DNA from: Kineosporia rhizophila
GTDB taxonomy: Bacteria; Actinomycetota; Actinomycetes; Actinomycetales; Kineosporiaceae
Direction: 5' to 3'
DNA length: 64,000 nt
NCBI RefSeq assembly: GCF_021277265.1
Contig: NZ_JAJSOH010000013.1
Location: 1 to 64,000 of the forward strand
Shown: piece by piece, positions 40,100 through 48,558 of the stretch
Layout of the letters: every line of letters starts with the position of its first letter
Position numbering within the stretch: position 1 is the stretch's first letter
Program-made: the position numbers and the translations under genes
Notes under the pieces: model-generated
Databases searched by the model: none
Told to the model about the DNA's origin: nothing
Seen by the model: the letters and a program-made list of their open reading frames with translations, nothing else

Positions 40100-41763
40100 G
40101 CACGACCGGAACACCGGCGAGCACGCCGGCGAGTGCGCAGCTGCACCGGCTCGGCGAGCGCTGGTTCCGCACCCAGCACACGCTCGAGCCGTTCAACTCC
40201 ACGATGCTGGGTCTGTCCGAGTTCGACCATCTGGCCGGTGATCCCAGCCGGGCGGCCGGTGAGCAGGCAGCCACCACGTTCGCCGGAATTCTCGGCGAGC
40301 TGGGCGATCTGGACACCGAAGAGCTTACGGACGATGAACGCGTCGATCGCGCGGCTCTCACCGAACTGGTGCGGGGCTCCCACGGAGATGCCACCCACGC
40401 GTTGTGGGCGGCGAGCACGTCGGCCGGTGGGTACGTATCCCGTCAGGGGCTGATCTTCCAGGCCGTTCCGGCGATGACGATCACCGACGAGGCCGGCGCC
40501 GAACGGTATCTGCAGCGCCTGCAGGGCATCCCGGCGGTGCTGGAGGCGCTGGCCGTGCGGGGCGCGGAAGAGGCTGCGCTGGGAAGGCCTTCTGCGCGGG
40601 TGGGTCTGGAGCAGGCGCTGGGGCAGATCACTGCGGCGTTGAAGGCGGACGAGGCGTCCGACTCGCTGCTGGCGCCGGCGCGTGGTTCGGCCGTTCTGGA
40701 GCAGGCGACGAAGGTGGTGCAGGAGCGGATCCGCCCCGCGCTGGAGCGGCTGGCCCAGGCGCATCGGGACCTGCTGGCCGGGGCGCGCGACGACGAGCAC
40801 GTGGGCATCCGGTTCGTGGCGGGCGGCGAGGAGGGCTACGCCGATGCGGTGCGCCGCCACACCACCACCGAGCGCTCGGCGCAGGAGCTGCACGACCTGG
40901 GCCTACAGCTGATCGACGAGCTGCGCGGGCGCTGGGCCGAGATCGGTGGGCGGGCCTTCGGTCTGCGCGACCTGCCCTCGATCGCTGCGCGCCTGCGGGA
41001 GGATCCGGCGCTGCGGTACTCCTCGCCGGAGAACATGATCGAGCGGTGCCAGGCGGCTCTGGCCAAGGCCGAGGCGGCCGCGGGCCGGGCGTTCGACCTG
41101 GGTGAGATCCCGCCGTGCTCGATCGAGTCGATCAGCGGCGCCGACGCCGAGGGGGCCGCCACGGCCTACTACCGGCTGCCGGCGGTGGACGGTTCCCGTC
41201 CGGGCGTGTTCTTCCTGACCACCTCGGGTGCCACCGAGACCCCGGGGTACGACTGCGAGGCACTGACCTTCCACGAGGCGGTGCCAGGACATCACCTGCA
41301 GTTGTCCTCCCTGCAGCAGGCCCCCGTCCCCTACTGGCGGCGGTACATCGACATCGAACTGGGCGCGTACACCGAGGGCTGGGGTCTGTACGCCGAGCGG
41401 CTGGCCGAGGACCTGGACCTGTACTCGGACGACGTGCAGCGTCTGGGCATGCTCTCGTTGTCGGCGCTGCGCGCGGCCCGGCTGGTGGTGGACACCGGCA
41501 TGCACGCCCTGGGCTGGTCACGGGCCCGGGCCGAGCAGTACATGCGGGAGAACACCACGGCCACGGAGCACGAGATCCGTTCCGAGGTGGTCCGTTACGT
41601 CGGCTGGCCCGGTCAGGCCCTGGGCTACGCCACCGGCCGGCAGGAGCTGCTGCGGCTCCGGGAGGCGTCCGGTCTGGACCTGACCGAGTTCCACCGCACG
41701 GTGCTGGGGCACGGTTCACTGCCGCTCACCGTGCTGGCCGGTCTTTTCGAGAACCGGAGCTGA
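40096..41763 (+). CDS. DUF885 zinc-metallopeptidase-like protein
   Basis: A 555-residue protein of the DUF885 family, which is related to zinc peptidases. The metal-binding HEAVPGHHLQ motif begins at His393, and the third ligand is plausibly Glu in IELGAYTEGWGLYAERLAEDL downstream; both blocks are family-conserved. The N-terminal two thirds are helical. There is no signal peptide, so it should act in the cytoplasm. The start overlaps the proline iminopeptidase stop, so the two enzymes probably cooperate in peptide degradation. A nested hairpin follows the TGA. Substrate preference is not known for the family. Confidence 0.88.
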   Translation: MSTTGTPASTPASAQLHRLGERWFRTQHTLEPFNSTMLGLSEFDHLAGDPSRAAGEQAATTFAGILGELGDLDTEELTDDERVDRAALTELVRGSHGDATHALWAASTSAGGYVSRQGLIFQAVPAMTITDEAGAERYLQRLQGIPAVLEALAVRGAEEAALGRPSARVGLEQALGQITAALKADEASDSLLAPARGSAVLEQATKVVQERIRPALERLAQAHRDLLAGARDDEHVGIRFVAGGEEGYADAVRRHTTTERSAQELHDLGLQLIDELRGRWAEIGGRAFGLRDLPSIAARLREDPALRYSSPENMIERCQAALAKAEAAAGRAFDLGEIPPCSIESISGADAEGAATAYYRLPAVDGSRPGVFFLTTSGATETPGYDCEALTFHEAVPGHHLQLSSLQQAPVPYWRRYIDIELGAYTEGWGLYAERLAEDLDLYSDDVQRLGMLSLSALRAARLVVDTGMHALGWSRARAEQYMRENTTATEHEIRSEVVRYVGWPGQALGYATGRQELLRLREASGLDLTEFHRTVLGHGSLPLTVLAGLFENRS

Positions 41764-41770
41764 TCGCGGC

Positions 41771-41814
41771 GTCCACCGGTTGTTCCTCCCCGACAGGGGG
41801 TTCAGCCGGTGGAC
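41771..41814. terminator. Nested hairpin terminator between convergent genes
   Basis: An outer 12 bp stem (GTCCACCGGTTG with CAGCCGGTGGAC, one G-U pair) encloses an inner CCCC-GACA-GGGG stem. It begins 7 nt after the DUF885 stop and overlaps the last codons of the convergent gene at 41802, so it can terminate both transcripts. Confidence 0.7.
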
Positions 41815-42560
41815 ACGTAGCGGAACTCGGCGTTCTGGCCGAGAGCTCGCTGCAGGGCACGGTCCATCAGGAGCCTCAGGTTCTGGGCATTCTCGGCGTC
41901 CTGGTTCTCGTTGCCGGGAATCAGGCTCCGCACCATCACCACGGTGTTGCCCAGCCGGGCGAAGGCCACACCCTCGTTGTCGCCGCGCCAGTGATTGCGG
42001 ACCGTGAAGAACGCCGGAACCTCCACGGCACCGGGGCCGTTCGATCCCGCGACGTCGACCGGCCGGACCGGACTGTCCCCGTCATCGCTGGGATCCGCCG
42101 CGCAGCCGGGCACTTCGTCCAGCATGGCCTGAAACACCTGCCGGGCCGGCGCCGGGCCGGCGTTCCAGGCGTACAGCTGCTCGTAGGCGCCCGGCGAGAT
42201 CGCTGCCTCGGTGCGGTCGTACCACTCCTGTTCCCAGGCATGTTCCGGCTGGGGCCCGTCCGTGACCGCGGATCCCTCGTTCGTCGGGCAGACCCCGATC
42301 TCGACCCGCTGGCCGGACAGATCCACCGGCGTCGACTCGCCGGTGGCCCGCACCGCCTCGACCGGCAGGTCGATGAGGCTGAGCAGACTGCCGGGCCCCG
42401 GCGTCAGCATCACCTGGTCCGGCTCCACCGGCGGCCGGCTCGTTGCCCCGACCTTGGCGGGGGCGTCGCTGCGGGCGGTGAACAGCGGCGAAATCGTGGG
42501 GACGACAGCCAGGGCCGCCCCCACGATCAGCACGACCAGCAGGACGGCCCGGCGCTTCAT
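41802..42560 (-). CDS. Anchored sensor-like paralogue flanking the SigE gene
   Basis: A 252-residue protein with a short basic start, one membrane segment (VLLVVLIVGAALAVVPTISPLF) and an exported domain. The domain contains VDLSGQRVEIGVCPTNEGSAV...HAWEQEWYDRTEAAISPGAYEQLYAW and later FFTVRNHWRGDNEGVAFARLGNTVVMVRSL. Its order of motifs parallels that of the protein encoded upstream of the sigma gene at 43134, so the two are paralogues resembling PknH-type extracellular sensor domains. I chose the ATG at 42560 over the adjacent GTG at 42563 because it sits exactly 8 nt from a GCGTT element, as in the paralogue. It probably answers to the neighbouring sigma factor. Confidence 0.72.
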   Translation of the reverse strand: MKRRAVLLVVLIVGAALAVVPTISPLFTARSDAPAKVGATSRPPVEPDQVMLTPGPGSLLSLIDLPVEAVRATGESTPVDLSGQRVEIGVCPTNEGSAVTDGPQPEHAWEQEWYDRTEAAISPGAYEQLYAWNAGPAPARQVFQAMLDEVPGCAADPSDDGDSPVRPVDVAGSNGPGAVEVPAFFTVRNHWRGDNEGVAFARLGNTVVMVRSLIPGNENQDAENAQNLRLLMDRALQRALGQNAEFRYVSTG

Positions 42561-42568
42561 CACGCCGG

Positions 42569-42598
42569 AACGCTGTCATGCTGCGGCGTTTGTGGCAA
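42569..42598 (-). promoter_or_regulatory. Candidate sigma-factor promoter, TTGCCACAA-N16-GCGTT
   Basis: On the minus strand TTGCCACAA (42598-42590) and GCGTT (42573-42569) are separated by 16 nt, and the ATG follows 8 nt later. The layout is the same as upstream of the paralogue at 44216. It would give a leaderless or nearly leaderless transcript. Confidence 0.6.
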
Positions 42599-42612
42599 TT
42601 CTGGCCTCTGGT

Positions 42613-43137
42613 CTACACGTGAGCGCCGAGCAGGCCCGCTTTCCGTAGCGCGGCCAGCCCCCGGGCGGCGTTGCTCCGGACCGTCGCGTGGGCCATGCCG
42701 AGGGTCTCGGCGATCTCGTGGTCGTTGAGACCCTCGTAGTAGCGCAGCACCAGCACGGCGCGGTGCTTGGGCCGGAGCGTGGCCAGCGCCTGCAGCAGGG
42801 CGTCGCGCTCGGCCAGGGCGCCGCTGGTGTCGTCGACCGGACGATCTCCGAGAACCGCGCTGTCGGTCGGTGACTCACGCTGGAAGCCGCGCCGCCAGAA
42901 CGAGGTGGCGGCGTTGACCAGCATCCGGTTGACGTAGGCGGCCGGGTCGTCGGCCCGGCTGACCAGGTCCCACTTCAGCAGCACCTTGGCCAGCACGTCC
43001 TGCACCAGGTCCTCGGCGTCGGCGTTGGACCTGGTCAGGCCGCGGGCCACGGAGAGCATGCGCGGGCTGCGGGCCCGCACGAACTCCTCGAACCCGGGGG
43101 CCTTCTCCAGGGACGGTTCCTGCCAGGGGCGTCTCAC
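42613..43137 (-). CDS. SigE-family RNA polymerase sigma factor (ECF type)
   Basis: A 174-residue ECF sigma factor of the actinobacterial SigE family. Region 2 reads FEEFVRARSPRMLSVARGLTRSNADAEDLVQDVLAKVLLKWDLVSRADDPAAYVNRMLVNAATSFWRR, with the DAEDLVQDVLAKV helix that contacts core polymerase. Region 4 reads LATLRPKHRAVLVLRYYEGLNDHEIAETLGMAHATVRSNAARGLAALR, a clear -35-binding helix-turn-helix. The ATG overlaps the stop of the upstream anchored-sensor gene (ATGA), so they form one transcript, and the paralogue follows 52 bp downstream. Members of this family often lack a classical anti-sigma factor, so the flanking sensor proteins are good candidates for signal input or output. Confidence 0.93.
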   Translation of the reverse strand: MRRPWQEPSLEKAPGFEEFVRARSPRMLSVARGLTRSNADAEDLVQDVLAKVLLKWDLVSRADDPAAYVNRMLVNAATSFWRRGFQRESPTDSAVLGDRPVDDTSGALAERDALLQALATLRPKHRAVLVLRYYEGLNDHEIAETLGMAHATVRSNAARGLAALRKAGLLGAHV

Positions 43138-44216
43138 TGCCCGTCACCCGTTCCGCTCTCGCTGCCCGGTACCGTCTCGCCCGGCTGACTCGTCGCACTC
43201 GGCTCGACCGAAGAGGTGGGCAGGTCGCCCTCCTCCTGCACCACGCCGTCGGGCACGGCCGGCTCCAGCCCGGACGGCGCCCCGTCTCCCGGCACCCGGC
43301 CGGTCAGGCGGTAGACAGCCGAGTCGAGCACCGACATCGCGCCGGTGTACGCCTCGTCCTCGTTGCCCTCGTAGTTCTGCGGGCCGCCGGTGGATGAGGG
43401 AACCGCGACCTCAACGGAGATCAGCGCGTCACCCCAGACCGCGAAGACCTTTGCCTGCGGGATGTTCTGGCCATCCTCGAAAGTTGCCGCCAGGTAGGGC
43501 ACCACGATCTCCCGCGGTGAGGTGCGGTCGGTGGTGACGCTCAAGCCCTCCTGCCCGGGACCGGAGGTGCACTCCTTCAGCTGGGCGCGCAGGCCGTCGA
43601 GCACCGCAGCCGCCTGGTCCGGCTGACCGGGCCACTGGGCGATCTTTTCGGTGATCGCGTAGTTGGCCGGGGTGTTGCCCTCGTCCGAGAACCAGGTCTG
43701 CTCCCAGGCGTTGTCGGGGGCGACAGCGCCGAACGTGTCGTCCACGCACACCCCTCCGATCCACGGCTCCCCCGAGAGATCCTGCGGTTCGCCGTCGGCG
43801 CGCAGCCGTTCGGGGCCGACAATGCTCCAGTTCTTGTCGGAGATGTCACCCGTCTGCAGCAACGACGAACGGGTCACGTCCGGGATCGTGGTGTCCAGGG
43901 TCTGGGTGGTGCTGGGCGTGGGTGTCGGCCCGGCCGGAACCCCGTCACCTCCACCGCCCGTGGACCATGGGGAGACCGCCACCGCCACCGCGGTGAGGGC
44001 GGCCGCCGCGGTCACGGCACCGGAGGCTATGGCCTGACTCGTCCGGTGCTTCTTCTTCGCTCTGCGCTCGATCCCCCGCAGGTCGGGAGCGGGCCCGGTG
44101 CCCGCCTCCAGACCGTTCCGGAAGAGAGCGACCACCTGGGCGTCCCCCGCCCGCGGCTGGTCCAGGTCGAGGTCGGGCTGCTCGTCCCCGGCGCTGCCGC
44201 CGTCCTTTGCGTTCAT
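43134..44216 (-). CDS. Single-span sensor-like protein co-transcribed with the SigE gene
   Basis: A 360-residue protein with a cytoplasmic N-terminal part of about 70 residues (DQPRAGDAQVVALFRNGLEAGTGPAPDLRGIERRAKKKHRTS), one membrane segment (AIASGAVTAAAALTAVAVAVS), and an exported domain. The domain contains DLSGEPWIGGVCVDDTFGAVAPDNAWEQTWFSDEGN...YAITEKIAQWPGQ and VFAVWGDALISVEVAV, paralogous to 41802-42560. A topology with inside N terminus and outside sensor is that of anti-sigma factors, yet no ZAS or ASD domain is recognisable. The ATG sits 8 nt beyond a GCGTC element. It is the first gene of the sigma operon. Confidence 0.75.
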   Translation of the reverse strand: MNAKDGGSAGDEQPDLDLDQPRAGDAQVVALFRNGLEAGTGPAPDLRGIERRAKKKHRTSQAIASGAVTAAAALTAVAVAVSPWSTGGGGDGVPAGPTPTPSTTQTLDTTIPDVTRSSLLQTGDISDKNWSIVGPERLRADGEPQDLSGEPWIGGVCVDDTFGAVAPDNAWEQTWFSDEGNTPANYAITEKIAQWPGQPDQAAAVLDGLRAQLKECTSGPGQEGLSVTTDRTSPREIVVPYLAATFEDGQNIPQAKVFAVWGDALISVEVAVPSSTGGPQNYEGNEDEAYTGAMSVLDSAVYRLTGRVPGDGAPSGLEPAVPDGVVQEEGDLPTSSVEPSATSQPGETVPGSESGTGDGQ

Positions 44217-44224
44217 GCCCCCAA

Positions 44225-44253
44225 GACGCGGCCACCGGCGTGAGTTGTGGCAA
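44225..44253 (-). promoter_or_regulatory. Candidate sigma-factor promoter, TTGCCACAA-N15-GCGTC
   Basis: On the minus strand TTGCCACAA (44253-44245) and GCGTC (44229-44225) are 15 nt apart and the ATG follows 8 nt later. The match to the element at 42569-42598 implies autoregulation of the sigma operon and coordinated control of the downstream paralogue. Confidence 0.6.
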
Positions 44254-44279
44254 CTTCTCCGATCTCGTTCAGCCGGATC

Positions 44280-45425
44280 TCAGAGAGCGCCCAGAACGGC
44301 CTGGATGCCGACCACCGCGGCGCCGCGCGCCCAGTCGGTGAAGCCGAGCGGCTCGGTGCTCACCTGCAGCGGGTCGTCGCCGGGGCGCAGCCGCGCGGCC
44401 AGCGTGGCGGTGGTGACCGGATCGGCGTACAGCGTGGCCACGTCCTCCCCGGCCAGCACGATCCGCTCGGTCTGCAGGCCGCCGGCCACCGTGGCGATCA
44501 GGTGCCCCAGCGCCCGGGCCGCCCCGGTGAACCAGTCCGGGTCCAACTGTGCCAACTGCTCGAAACTCACCGCCGAGCCCGACCGCCCGAGGCGCGCCGC
44601 CACGTCCGTACGGTCCAGATAGGCCGAGACGCACCCGTGGTGACCCTGCCTGCACACCGGGCCCGACGCGTCCAGGGGTGAGTGCGAGAGCAGGTGACCG
44701 TTGTCGATCAGGTGCTCCAGCACCTGCCCCTCACGCACCACTGCGTAGCCCAGCCCGGCTCCGACCGTGACCACCCCGAAGGTCGCGTGGGTGCGCCCGG
44801 CCCCGAACCACAACTGCTCGCGGGCCAGCCCGACCACGTCGTTGCTCAGCACCACCGGCAGGCCGCAGGCCTGCGTGAGCAGGGCTCCCAGGTCCACCCC
44901 GCGCCAGCCCAGGAAGACACCGTCACGCACCACCGAGCGTCCTTCGACCACCCCACCCACCGACACCCCGAGCCCGTCGACCCGGGTCACCGGGCGGCCC
45001 AGCCGGGTAACCAGCCCCCTGACCACCCGCACCGCCCCCGCGACCGGGACCACCCCGTCCTCTGGTTCTGGTAGTGCCTTACTGGCCGTGGCCAGAACGG
45101 TGCCCGCGAGATCGCAGAGCACCGCGTAGGCGGTGTCTCCGGTGAGTTTCACCCCCACCACGTGCCGGCTGCCGGGCACCGCGGTGAGGATCTGCCGGGG
45201 ACGGCCGATGGCAGCACCGGTGGCACCGGTGGTACTGACGCCGCGGTCGGCGTGCTCGGTGACGATGCCCTGCTCGACCAGCAGCCGGGCCACCCGGGAC
45301 AGCGACGCGTCGGACAACTGCAGCTCGCCCGCCAGGTCGGCGCGGGTGGAGGGCCCGTGCATCAGCAGGTAGCGGGTGACCGCCAGGGCCCGCGGGGTGA
45401 GGTGCCGTTCATCGCCAGACTTCAC
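44280..45425 (-). CDS. ROK-family transcriptional regulator
   Basis: A 381-residue regulator of the NagC/XylR-type ROK family. The N-terminal winged helix (LTPRALAVTRYLLMHGPSTRADLAGELQLSDASLSRVARLLVEQGIV) is followed by the sugar-kinase-like fold with VVGVKLTGDTAYAVLCDLAGTVLA and TFGVVTVGAGLGYAVVREG. The ROK zinc motif is degenerate: VCRQGHHGC has two Cys where the consensus has more, and the usual Glu after it is Ser. This suggests a ligand-sensing rather than phosphorylating role. The GTG at 45425 follows GAGGG and is preferred to a GTG 27 bp upstream. It is divergent from a sugar ABC importer and presumably controls it. Confidence 0.9.
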   Translation of the reverse strand: MKSGDERHLTPRALAVTRYLLMHGPSTRADLAGELQLSDASLSRVARLLVEQGIVTEHADRGVSTTGATGAAIGRPRQILTAVPGSRHVVGVKLTGDTAYAVLCDLAGTVLATASKALPEPEDGVVPVAGAVRVVRGLVTRLGRPVTRVDGLGVSVGGVVEGRSVVRDGVFLGWRGVDLGALLTQACGLPVVLSNDVVGLAREQLWFGAGRTHATFGVVTVGAGLGYAVVREGQVLEHLIDNGHLLSHSPLDASGPVCRQGHHGCVSAYLDRTDVAARLGRSGSAVSFEQLAQLDPDWFTGAARALGHLIATVAGGLQTERIVLAGEDVATLYADPVTTATLAARLRPGDDPLQVSTEPLGFTDWARGAAVVGIQAVLGAL

Positions 45426-45480
45426 CGCGGCACCCTCGCATCCGGTTCGCACCCTTGTCGCCCGTATCGGGCCGAGTTAC

Positions 45481-45497
45481 TTTCAATCAGCAAGAAA
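45481..45497. promoter_or_regulatory. TTTC-N9-GAAA dyad in the ROK/ABC spacer
   Basis: A short dyad lies in the AT-rich part of the 87 bp divergent spacer (TTACTTTCAATCAGCAAGAA), 15 bp before the ATG of the solute-binding-protein gene. It is a plausible ROK-repressor operator and overlaps likely promoter sequence. Evidence is positional and weak. Confidence 0.35.
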
Positions 45498-45512
45498 ATA
45501 TCAGTGCAGATC

Positions 45513-46826
45513 ATGTGGAGATCACCGGGAGCAGCGTTGCTACCACGAAAAGATCATCCCCCACGCTCACGAGCCCATCCCGGCCGGGTCGCGACTCTGC
45601 TCGTCCTCGGCGGCCTGCTCGCGACGCTGCTGACCGGGTGCGCCGGCGACGACCGCACCACGATCACCTTCTTCCAGTTCAAACCCGAGGCCCAGGGCTA
45701 TTTCCAGGACCTGGCGCGGCAGTTCGAGGCGCAGAACCCGGACGTGCGGGTGGTGGTGGACAACCCCGCCGACCCCGAGACCGCCCTGCGCACCCGTCTG
45801 GTCAAGGACAACGTGCCGGACGTGATGACGCTGAACGGCAACGGCACGTTCGGCGAGTTCGCCAGTGCCCGGATCTTCCGCGACTTCCGCGGCGACCCCG
45901 TCCTGGAGGAGGTGAACCCCTCGTACCTGGACGTGATCGGCAGCCTCGGCCAGGGTTCACGCGGCGAGGTCAACGGCCTTCCGTTCGCCGCCAACGCCAG
46001 CGGACTGCTCTACAACGTGGAGATGTTCGAGCAGTACGGCGTCGAGGTGCCCCAGACCTTCAGCGAACTGATCGCGGCCGCCCAGACGTTCCAGGACGAG
46101 GGCATCACCCCGTTCTACGGGATGCTGGCCGACGCCTGGACGCCGCAGTCGCCGCTGGCCCCGCTGTCGGCGCAGTTGCAGCCGGAGAACTTCTTCGAGG
46201 AACGGTTCGCCGGCCGCACCACCTTCGCGCAGGGCTGGGCCGAGACCGCCGACCGGCTCGGGCAACTGTTCCGGTTCACCCAGCCCGACCCGCTCTCCAA
46301 GGGGTACGAGGACGGCACCGCCGCCTTCGCCCGTGGCGAGTCGGCGATGCTGCTGCTGGGCAGCTACGCCGTACCCCAGATCCGGCTCGGAAAGCCCGAG
46401 TTCACGGTGGGCAGCATGGCCCTGCCGGCCACCGACGACCCGTCCCGCACCACCCTGGTCTCCGGCGTCGACGTGGTGCTGACCGCCAGCCGTGAGGGCG
46501 AGAACCCCGAGGTGGTGGATCGTTTCCTGCAGTTCCTGATGCAGGAGCCGGTGATGAGCGCCTACTGCCGGGCCCAGGTCGCGGTGCCTACCCTGGAAGG
46601 ACTCACCAACGACGACCCGGCCCTGGCCGGAGTGCGTGACTACATCGAGGCGGGGCGGATCGTCGGGTTCACCGACCACCAGTTCATCCCGGCCATCCCG
46701 CTCGCCCCGCTGCTGCAGACCTTCCTGCTCGGCGGCGACGAGCAGACCTTCCTGCGGGACCTGGACTCGGACTGGGACAAGGTGGCCCAGCGGCGCACCT
46801 GGGGCCTGGGAACGGTGATCTCATGA
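45513..46826 (+). CDS. Sugar ABC transporter solute-binding lipoprotein
   Basis: A 437-residue extracytoplasmic solute-binding protein of the CUT1 type. The signal peptide ends in LLTGC with Cys43 as lipid anchor. The mature part starts TITFFQFKPEAQGYFQDLARQFEAQNPDVRVVVDN, typical of carbohydrate-binding proteins, and continues with GSRGEVNGLPFAANASGLLYNVEMFEQYGVEVPQTFSELIAAAQTF. A hinge and aromatic-rich pocket region (YGMLADAWTPQSPLAPL) fits oligosaccharide binding. It is the first gene of a three-gene import operon; the permease start overlaps its stop (ATGA). No ATPase gene lies in the operon, so a shared MsiK-type ATPase is likely. Confidence 0.92.
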   Translation: MWRSPGAALLPRKDHPPRSRAHPGRVATLLVLGGLLATLLTGCAGDDRTTITFFQFKPEAQGYFQDLARQFEAQNPDVRVVVDNPADPETALRTRLVKDNVPDVMTLNGNGTFGEFASARIFRDFRGDPVLEEVNPSYLDVIGSLGQGSRGEVNGLPFAANASGLLYNVEMFEQYGVEVPQTFSELIAAAQTFQDEGITPFYGMLADAWTPQSPLAPLSAQLQPENFFEERFAGRTTFAQGWAETADRLGQLFRFTQPDPLSKGYEDGTAAFARGESAMLLLGSYAVPQIRLGKPEFTVGSMALPATDDPSRTTLVSGVDVVLTASREGENPEVVDRFLQFLMQEPVMSAYCRAQVAVPTLEGLTNDDPALAGVRDYIEAGRIVGFTDHQFIPAIPLAPLLQTFLLGGDEQTFLRDLDSDWDKVAQRRTWGLGTVIS

Positions 46827-47683
46827 AGACCCAGCGGGCTTTCTACCTCATGGTCGCCCCGGCCGTGGTGATCTTCTTCGTGTTCCACACCGTGCCGGTG
46901 ATCCAGGGCGTCTTCTACAGTTTCACCGACTCCCCCGGCTACGGGCCGTTCGACCTGGTCGGATTCCGCAACTACGTGGCCCTGTTCACCGATTCCCGGG
47001 TGCTGCACGCCTACTGGTTCACGTTCCTCATCGCCGGGGTGGCCACCGTCGCGGTGAACATCGTCTCCCTGGCGATCGCGGTCGGCCTGAACGCGCGGAT
47101 CAAGTGGCGCACCACCCTGCGCGGGGTCTACTTCGTGCCGAACATCCTGGCCATCCTGATCGTCGGCTACATCTTCAACTACCTGTTCTCCAACTCGCTG
47201 CCCGCCCTGGGCCAGAAGCTCGGTGTGGAGTGGCTCTCCACGTCGCTGCTGACCGACGCCTCCACCGCCTGGCTGGGCATCGTGGTCCTGGCCGTGTGGC
47301 AGGCCGCCGCATTCAACATCGTCATCTACATCGCCGGGCTGCAGACCGTGCCCGGCGACCTGTACGAGGCGGCCTCGATCGACGGGGCGGGCGCCTGGCG
47401 GCAGTTCCGCAGCATCACCTTCCCGATGATCGCCGGGTTCTTCACCATCAACATGGTGCTGTCGCTGAAGAGCTTCCTGCAGATCTTCGACCACATCGTG
47501 GCGCTGACCGGCGGCGGGCCCGGCACCGACACCGAGTCGGTGGCCCTGCTGATCTACAAGGGCGGCTTCCAGGGCGGCGAGTACGGTTACCAGAGCGCGA
47601 ACTCGGTGATCTTCTTCGTCGTCATCGTCACCCTCTCGATCGTCCAGCTGCGATTCCTGCAGAAGAGGGAGATGAGCGTCTGA
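46823..47683 (+). CDS. Sugar ABC transporter permease (MalF-like)
   Basis: A 286-residue membrane permease with six predicted helices. Helix 1 is YLMVAPAVVIFFVFHTVPVIQGVFYSF, and the EAA loop that contacts the ATPase is YEAASIDGAGAWRQFRSITFPMI. It is the MalF/UgpA-type subunit, pairing with the MalG-type subunit downstream. It overlaps the binding-protein gene by 4 bp and the next gene by one base (TGATG), indicating a tightly coupled operon. The cargo is a sugar or oligosaccharide of unknown identity. Confidence 0.93.
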   Translation: MKTQRAFYLMVAPAVVIFFVFHTVPVIQGVFYSFTDSPGYGPFDLVGFRNYVALFTDSRVLHAYWFTFLIAGVATVAVNIVSLAIAVGLNARIKWRTTLRGVYFVPNILAILIVGYIFNYLFSNSLPALGQKLGVEWLSTSLLTDASTAWLGIVVLAVWQAAAFNIVIYIAGLQTVPGDLYEAASIDGAGAWRQFRSITFPMIAGFFTINMVLSLKSFLQIFDHIVALTGGGPGTDTESVALLIYKGGFQGGEYGYQSANSVIFFVVIVTLSIVQLRFLQKREMSV

Positions 47684-48504
47684 TGGACACCCGAAGGGTC
47701 AACTGGTGGCTGACCGCCCTGCTGGCGGTGCTCGCCCTGACCGTCCTCGTGCCGCTGTACTTCGCCGTGGTCACCGCCCTGAAGACCCCGGACCAGCTGG
47801 GCGGCACCGGTTTCGGGCTGCCGCAGGAGGTGCGCTGGTCGAACTTCGCCGACGCCTGGCGGCTGACCGACTTCCCCACCACCGCCCTGAACAGCGCGCT
47901 GATCACCGTCGGGGCGGTGGTGGCGACCCTGCTGACCAACTCGATGGTGGCCTACGCGATCGCCCGCAACATGCACCGCCGCCTCTTCCGCGGCCTGTAC
48001 TTCTACTTCGTCTCGGCGCTGTTCGTGCCCTTCCCGATCATCATGCTGCCGGTGGCCAAGCAGACCGCCCTGCTCCACCTGGACAACCGGCTCGGCCTGG
48101 TGGTGCTCTACGTGGTCTACGGGCTGGCGTTCAACATCTTCGTGTTCACCGCGTACATCAACTCCATCCCCCGCGAACTGGAGGAGGCCGCGGCGATCGA
48201 CGGGGCCTCCACCTGGGGAACCTTCTGGCGGGTCATCTTCCCGCTGCTGGCCCCGATGAACGCCACCGTCGGCATCCTGACCTGTCTGTGGGCCTGGAAC
48301 GACTTCCTGCTGCCGCTGGTCATCCTGTCCGACCCGGGCTCGGCCACCCTGCCGCTGGTGCAGTTCGTGTTCCAGAGCCAGTTCCAGACCAACTACCCGG
48401 TGGCCTTCGCCAGTTACCTGATGGCCATGGCCCCGCTGTTCGTGGTCTACGTCTTCGCCCAGCGCTGGGTGATCTCCGGAGTCACCCGGGGCGCGGTGAA
48501 GTGA
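47683..48504 (+). CDS. Sugar ABC transporter permease (MalG-like)
   Basis: A 273-residue permease with six helices. It starts NWWLTALLAVLALTVLVPLYFAVVTALKTPDQLGG, the characteristic MalG-type first helix and short loop, and carries the EAA motif as LEEAAAIDGASTWGTFWRVIFPLLAP. The ATG at 47683 overlaps the preceding stop. With the other two gene products it forms a CUT1 importer, controlled probably by the divergent ROK protein. No glycoside hydrolase adjoins the operon, so the substrate cannot be inferred from neighbours. Confidence 0.93.
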   Translation: MDTRRVNWWLTALLAVLALTVLVPLYFAVVTALKTPDQLGGTGFGLPQEVRWSNFADAWRLTDFPTTALNSALITVGAVVATLLTNSMVAYAIARNMHRRLFRGLYFYFVSALFVPFPIIMLPVAKQTALLHLDNRLGLVVLYVVYGLAFNIFVFTAYINSIPRELEEAAAIDGASTWGTFWRVIFPLLAPMNATVGILTCLWAWNDFLLPLVILSDPGSATLPLVQFVFQSQFQTNYPVAFASYLMAMAPLFVVYVFAQRWVISGVTRGAVK

Positions 48505-48558
48505 GCCCTCGGCGAACGGTGGTCGAAGAGTGTCGGGGGCTTGGGGCAAGCTGTCCCC

